Shown in pieces: positions 13,094 to 17,077 of a stretch of DNA of 17,077 nucleotides. Numbering within the stretch: the first letter of the stretch is position 1; the number at the start of each line of letters is the position of its first letter. The notes under the pieces are model-generated. The model did not search any database and was not told the DNA's origin. It saw only the letters and a list, made by a program, of their open reading frames with translations. A program made the translations under genes and the position numbers. The stretch is from Candidatus Magasanikiibacteriota bacterium (lineage in GTDB: Bacteria; Patescibacteriota; Patescibacteriia; Magasanikbacterales; UBA922), in the NCBI GenBank assembly GCA_023246565.1, contig JAHFIE010000020.1, positions 1 to 17,077 of the forward strand, written 5' to 3'.

Positions 13094-14104
13094 ATGGAAT
13101 TAGGAGAAGTCAACAATCAATCTAGCTGGGAAGCAATGTTCTCTGAGTCACCCCATGCTCATTTTTTGCAATCTTGGGATTGGGGAGAATTTCAAAGCCA
13201 AGTCGGGAATACGGTAAAGCGATATCTGGTTGGACCAACGAAAATTCCTGTTCAAGTTATTGTACATGTGCTTCCGTTTGGTTTATCGTATTGGTACATT
13301 CCGTATACCATTATTGGGTTTGACCAGTTGTCACCGTTAATAAACGAAGCAAAGAAACAGAAAGCTGTTTTTATTCGATTGGAATTGATTGAGCCTCGTG
13401 GTGAGCAATTACCAACAGGTGCGGTATCGGTTCCACCACGGCAGCCAATGACTACATTGATTATTGATGTGACTCAACCGCTTGCAAAAATTCAAGCTGA
13501 TTTTCATCAAAAGACTCGGTATAATATTGGTCTTGCTGAACGCAAAGGAGTTCATATTGTCTGGGAGAAAAAACCAGATATTTTTGTAACATTGATGCAG
13601 GAGACTACCACCAGAGATCGATTCAAAGCACATCCCAATAACTATTATGTTCGACTCATAGAAAATCCATTGACCGAACAAGGAATTGCCTATGTTGGTG
13701 ATGAGCCGGTTGCGAGTGGGATTTTTATTCACTATCGTCAATCATACACGTACACGCATGGTGCTTCTACAACTAAGCACCGTGAATATATGGCACCGTA
13801 TGCATTACAATGGACAGCTATAAAACGGGCGCAGGAATTGCGTGCACATTATTATGATTTTTGGGGGATTGCGCCACAGGCAACTGAATCAATTGTTGGA
13901 AATACAACCAAAACAATTGAGACAATAGAACAGTTTCATAAAGTAACGTGGAAAAAAAGTCATCCCTGGGCCGGAGTTACTCGTTTTAAGGCTGGTTTTG
14001 GTGGTGAGGTTCGGTCGGTCGGTTCGTCGTTTGAAATTCCAGTGAGAAATAATTTTTACTCCTTGATAAAAGGAATAAAAAAAATTTTGTCATTTCGTAT
14101 ATAA
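13094..14104 (+). CDS. FemAB-family aminoacyltransferase (peptidoglycan bridge)
   Basis: FemAB/FemX proteins use aminoacyl-tRNA to add residues to the peptide of lipid II or peptidoglycan. The 336-residue protein has the two-GNAT-domain layout: FLQSWDWGEFQ at about residue 24, YIPY, then F-H-Q-K-T-R-Y-N-I-G-L-A-E-R-K-G-V (about 137-153) of the first domain, and the second-domain motifs PVASGIFIHY, YTHGAS, YALQWTAI and YDFWGIAP. A closing F-K-x-G-F-G-G-E is typical. The amino acid added cannot be told. No SD is seen, and the upstream 100 bases hold no clear promoter; the start is the first ATG in frame with homology. It stands alone. Confidence 0.9.
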   Translation: MELGEVNNQSSWEAMFSESPHAHFLQSWDWGEFQSQVGNTVKRYLVGPTKIPVQVIVHVLPFGLSYWYIPYTIIGFDQLSPLINEAKKQKAVFIRLELIEPRGEQLPTGAVSVPPRQPMTTLIIDVTQPLAKIQADFHQKTRYNIGLAERKGVHIVWEKKPDIFVTLMQETTTRDRFKAHPNNYYVRLIENPLTEQGIAYVGDEPVASGIFIHYRQSYTYTHGASTTKHREYMAPYALQWTAIKRAQELRAHYYDFWGIAPQATESIVGNTTKTIETIEQFHKVTWKKSHPWAGVTRFKAGFGGEVRSVGSSFEIPVRNNFYSLIKGIKKILSFRI

Positions 14105-14173
14105 GTTTTGTGTAAGAAATTTGAGTGTTCTTTATGTTTTATCTTAAATAGTTCTCTGTCATCCTAATCACAC

Positions 14174-14247
14174 TGTCATTCTGGCGAAAGCCAGAATCCA
14201 GTATTTATTGAATCCAACACTGGATTCTGGCTTTCGCCAGAATGACA
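14174..14247. repeat. REP-like inverted repeat, 29-bp perfect arms
   Basis: The arm 14174-14202 is the exact reverse complement of 14219-14247, around a 16-base centre. Each arm also folds on its own as TTCTGGC-GAAA-GCCAGAA, so two small hairpins compete with one large one. Elements of this shape (TGTCATTC...GAAAG...GAATCCAG) are scattered between genes in many bacteria as REP/MITE-like units. A partial TGTCATCC lies just ahead at 14157. It may also end femAB-type transcription. Confidence 0.92.
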
Positions 14248-14279
14248 AGAAATCACTAATAAAATGTCTATAAATAATA

Positions 14280-14909
14280 ATGTTCACAATCTTACCGTTT
14301 ATGGAAATAATTCCCATTGAAAAAATTGATATTCATGATATTGTTGATCGTTTGAACAAGGGCGAAACAATACTGTATCCGACAGAAACCTGTTATGGTC
14401 TGGGTTGTGATGCATATAACCAAGAATCTGTTACAAAAATTTTTAAGATTAAGGAACGGGATCCCAATAAACCAGTACTCATGTTGGTTCATGATGTAGC
14501 TAGTATCAAACCATATCTTGATTGGACATCAACAATGGAAAATTTGGCGCAGCAGTATTGGCCAGGACCTTTGACCCTTGTTGTGCGATTAAAAAATAAT
14601 AATCATATGTTCGCTCCAGGAGTTGTGGGGGAAAATCAAACAATCGCGTTTCGGGTTACGAGCCATGCTTTTGCCCGCTCTCTCTGTGTTGGTTTGGGGA
14701 AGCCACTTGTTTCAACATCAGCGAATATTGCAGCCATGGGTGAATCATATGATCCACAGGGTATGATCGTCATGTTTCGGGATCATGAACCACAACCCGG
14801 TATACTTATTGATGCTGGAGTTTTGCCAAAAACCCAGCCATCAACCATTGTTCGTGTTGATGGAGATGTGGTGACGGTGCTTCGACAAGGGGGGATTCGT
14901 GTTGATTAG
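14280..14909 (+). CDS. tsaC: L-threonylcarbamoyladenylate synthase (TsaC/Sua5 family)
   Basis: This enzyme makes threonylcarbamoyl-AMP for the t6A37 base of ANN-decoding tRNAs. The 209-residue, single-domain (short, TsaC-like) protein has YPTETCYGLGCDA at about 33-45, K-x-x-K-E-R-D-P-N-K-P for substrate binding at about 57-66, WPGPLTLV, a FRVTSH strand, and STSAN at 145-149. The Sua5 C-terminal domain is absent. A second ATG at 14301 would leave a normal family N-terminus, so the start could be there; the A/T block TATAAA at 14269 suits a leaderless start at 14280 or a short leader to 14301. Confidence 0.93.
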   Translation: MFTILPFMEIIPIEKIDIHDIVDRLNKGETILYPTETCYGLGCDAYNQESVTKIFKIKERDPNKPVLMLVHDVASIKPYLDWTSTMENLAQQYWPGPLTLVVRLKNNNHMFAPGVVGENQTIAFRVTSHAFARSLCVGLGKPLVSTSANIAAMGESYDPQGMIVMFRDHEPQPGILIDAGVLPKTQPSTIVRVDGDVVTVLRQGGIRVD

Positions 14910-14960
14910 TTTGCTGTTTGTTTGAGTCTTATTTGCCCCGCAAAAAAAGAGGGTTCAAAT

Positions 14961-14987
14961 ACTCTCTAATTCTAGTGGAGTTTTTTT
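14961..14987 (+). terminator. Probable Rho-independent terminator after tsaC
   Basis: ACTCT/GGAGT and CTA/TAG pair around an ATTC loop with a one-base bulge. Seven T residues follow (14981-14987). The stem is modest in strength. Confidence 0.55.
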
Positions 14988-15040
14988 GTGTAATAAACAT
15001 TACAACTTTGCTACAGTAAAAAAATACTGGCATCTAAATA

Positions 15041-15069
15041 TTGTAAAAAAAATACATACCCGTTATACT
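15041..15069 (+). promoter_or_regulatory. Promoter of the large unknown gene, with a leader hairpin
   Basis: TTGTAA (15041-15046), a 17-base spacer and TATACT (15064-15069). In the leader, AATCGA/TCGATT pairs around ATAA (15080-15095) and runs into a T tract, so it could act as an operator or a weak attenuator; that is inference. Confidence 0.7.
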
Positions 15070-15111
15070 TTATGAAAGTAATCGAATAATCGATTTTTTA
15101 ATACCAAAAAT

Positions 15112-17077
15112 ATGGAAGGTGAAGGATCTTGCAAAATTTGTGGAGGTAGCCATCCGACCGGAGAATGCAAAGAAGAAGGTGAAATAAGCCCAACAAATGA
15201 TTTTGATAGCCTACTAGATAGAATGTTATATTTAAAGGAAAATCCCCCGTTACAAACATCAAAAAAAGAAGCTGAAGTTGAAAATTTTATCCAGTCAGTA
15301 CCAGAAAAAAAGATAGATTTTTTAGTACGATTACATCAAATCGATCCTTCAAGGGTTTCTATAGATGATATTCAAAAAACACTTGTTGAAATACCAAGCG
15401 CGGATTCTTTAACTTCAACTAATGCAATTCTCAACTTAATGAGAAGCCAGATAAATTTCAAGATAACACAAGGAGAATATGAGGCCGCTAGTACGATGCT
15501 TTCAAAATTAATAGAAAAACTTCCAGAACAAAATGGACTGACAGTTCCAATATATATAGTCTGCTTATTAAGAGAAGAAACTCCTGAAACGGTCAAAAAT
15601 CATTTTAGAAGACTTACGATCGAAAGTGGGATGCCTCTAGGACAACTTGAAAAGCTGGAACAAAAACAACTCAGGATAAATAAAAAACCAAAACCTGAAA
15701 GAATTGGCTTAGTTTGCCATATTTTTAAATCTGCCATAGGTAAGGTCGTGAAGTCTCATTCAGTGGAGGTAGAAAATGAACTAACAACATTTGGAAAAAA
15801 ATACGTACCTGAATATGCATTCGAATCTGATCGTGATATAAAACCTCACCAAACACCTAAATTATTAGGAACACCTGAAAATGCTTTAAAAATTTTTAAA
15901 AGCGGGGATAAAGTTAGAGCTTACAAATTGGTAGAAGATGCTCTGGCCGATAATCCAAGAAATGAAAATCTACTCCGTATACAGCTTGCTATGGCTTTAA
16001 AAGACAGGAAGAAAGTTTTAGCAATGTCTATATTAGGAATTCTAAAAGAGATTACACCAGATGTGCGTTACCTGGCTGCTATGGAAACAAAAATTACTCA
16101 ATTATCCGATGATACACAGCCGCAAAAAGAAAGAAAACTTGGCGTACGAGCTGCAGAAAAACATCTTCGTGTAGCTACAGTAAATGAAACCGTACAAAAA
16201 ACAAGGGAAGCAAAGAAAAAAACAAATGAAAAACTAGAAGCAACAAGAGCCGAACTAGATCAATTATTAAGAGCAAATAGATTTGTAGAAGCTAGAAAAT
16301 TCATTGGATCTCTATTAAGAGAAGGGGTTGGAGACTACTACATTTTAAATATAGCTTTTGAGTTTGTTATTAAAGATAGACAACCTGAGCCTGCATATGA
16401 ACTACTTTCACGATTGCGTCCTTTAATACCTGATATAGACTTTAATCGAAGGCGAAGGATAATTGCCACTATAGAAAGAAGTCAACATAGAAGTATAGGA
16501 TCGAGCAGAGCTCTTAAAGAGATTGGCTCCCTCGATCCGGTCGATCGTCTTGCGCGAGCTGCTATTGGTCCAGGTAGAGATGAATGGTACGAAAGAAATC
16601 CACCAGAACCCAATGCCGTTACCCATAAAGCTGCTGTCAAACCTGAAGATCCTCCCAAGGGGGTGCACGCGAAAGAAGAAGGCCAAAAAGAAATCAGTCC
16701 GGACAGAGCAACAAAGAGGTTACGCGATCTTTTTGCCAAGGAAAAAGATAAAAAAGATATGTTCTATAGTTGGTACAGATTTCAACAGGCATTCATGAAT
16801 TTGGGTGACTATATTGAATCAACTGACTTCGGGAAAAGGTTGAGTAATAAATATGCAGAAAAAAATCGCATAAATGAAAAGTCTAGTGTAAACTTTCAAA
16901 GTTTTTTTGAAATTCTCAAAGATGAGGGGGTACTCTATACTATAGGTGAGCACATAACAGGGGTACTTGGAGAAGTATGGTATGTTAATGAATCACTATA
17001 CTACCAAATCAAAGAAAATCTAGCAGAAGAAATACGTGATATTCGTAGTCATCCAGCTGACCAAAAAAGGACTCTGG
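15112..17077 (+). CDS. Large uncharacterised protein with N-terminal zinc knuckle and helical repeats (runs off the window)
   Basis: The frame is open from the ATG at 15112 to the end of the window: 655 complete codons without a stop. Cys7, Cys10, His14 and Cys19 form a CX2CX3HX4C zinc-knuckle-like motif. Residues of about 24-225 are mixed helical. Residues of about 256-320 look TPR-like (ALKIFKSGDKVRAYKLVEDALADNP, then a second helix pair). A charged coiled-coil-like stretch spans about 358-390, then another repeat-like part (ANRFVEARKFIGSLL). A Pro-rich linker (about 496-515) leads to an aromatic, acidic C-terminal part. There is no signal peptide or membrane helix, so it is cytoplasmic. 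Arginine is mostly AGA, and ATA and CTA are frequent, unlike the neighbours. I do not recognise the family. Confidence 0.8.
   Translation, partial: MEGEGSCKICGGSHPTGECKEEGEISPTNDFDSLLDRMLYLKENPPLQTSKKEAEVENFIQSVPEKKIDFLVRLHQIDPSRVSIDDIQKTLVEIPSADSLTSTNAILNLMRSQINFKITQGEYEAASTMLSKLIEKLPEQNGLTVPIYIVCLLREETPETVKNHFRRLTIESGMPLGQLEKLEQKQLRINKKPKPERIGLVCHIFKSAIGKVVKSHSVEVENELTTFGKKYVPEYAFESDRDIKPHQTPKLLGTPENALKIFKSGDKVRAYKLVEDALADNPRNENLLRIQLAMALKDRKKVLAMSILGILKEITPDVRYLAAMETKITQLSDDTQPQKERKLGVRAAEKHLRVATVNETVQKTREAKKKTNEKLEATRAELDQLLRANRFVEARKFIGSLLREGVGDYYILNIAFEFVIKDRQPEPAYELLSRLRPLIPDIDFNRRRRIIATIERSQHRSIGSSRALKEIGSLDPVDRLARAAIGPGRDEWYERNPPEPNAVTHKAAVKPEDPPKGVHAKEEGQKEISPDRATKRLRDLFAKEKDKKDMFYSWYRFQQAFMNLGDYIESTDFGKRLSNKYAEKNRINEKSSVNFQSFFEILKDEGVLYTIGEHITGVLGEVWYVNESLYYQIKENLAEEIRDIRSHPADQKRTL

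Noticed and set aside
1..17077. CRISPR arrays, rRNA genes, transposase or integrase genes
   Set aside because: I saw no regularly spaced repeats, no rRNA core sequences and no recombinase motifs on either strand.

Overview
This window looks like part of a Patescibacteria (Candidate Phyla Radiation) chromosome. The reasons are its modest GC content, a large DUF4012 membrane protein, compact gene spacing, a zinc-free bL32, and the almost complete lack of Shine-Dalgarno sequences: nearly every gene starts a few bases after a -10 box or right after the previous stop. The phylum assignment is inference; no 16S or marker tree is available here.

Layout. The left end (1-3423) is an accessory patch. 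It holds the tail of a cell-wall lytic transglycosylase (mltG), an overlapping two-gene module of the AbiE toxin-antitoxin type, and a two-gene regulatory module (winged-helix/GHKL-ATPase protein plus STAS-like DUF4325 protein). Two look-alike cassettes on the minus strand (about 1220-1695 and 2794-3302) are spliced between them. Each cassette has a good sigma70 promoter, a conserved leader of about 73 nt, a consensus AAGGAG ribosome site, a small multi-pass membrane protein that differs completely between the two, and a 101-bp 3' end with terminator hairpin that is identical at 100 of 101 positions. Beyond the second cassette lies a short relic of a second GHKL ATPase gene. This patch is the best candidate for an undescribed system.

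The middle (3424-11221, plus strand) holds queA (queuosine in tRNA), a secreted Ig-like protein, a GT4 glycosyltransferase, a DUF4012 membrane protein with an N-terminal CCHC zinc knuckle, and a membrane-anchored protein with extracellular beta-sandwich repeats. These point to envelope construction.

The minus-strand block 11236-12994 is a housekeeping unit: rpmF (bL32), nusB, rnc (RNase III), tRNA-Lys(CTT), tRNA-Arg(TCG), most likely read from one promoter ahead of rpmF. To its right, on the plus strand, are a FemAB-type peptidoglycan bridge transferase, a perfect 29-bp inverted repeat of REP type, a TsaC/Sua5 threonylcarbamoyl-AMP synthase, and a long open frame (at least 655 codons, running off the window) with a second zinc knuckle, helical repeats and AGA/ATA-rich codon use unlike the rest.
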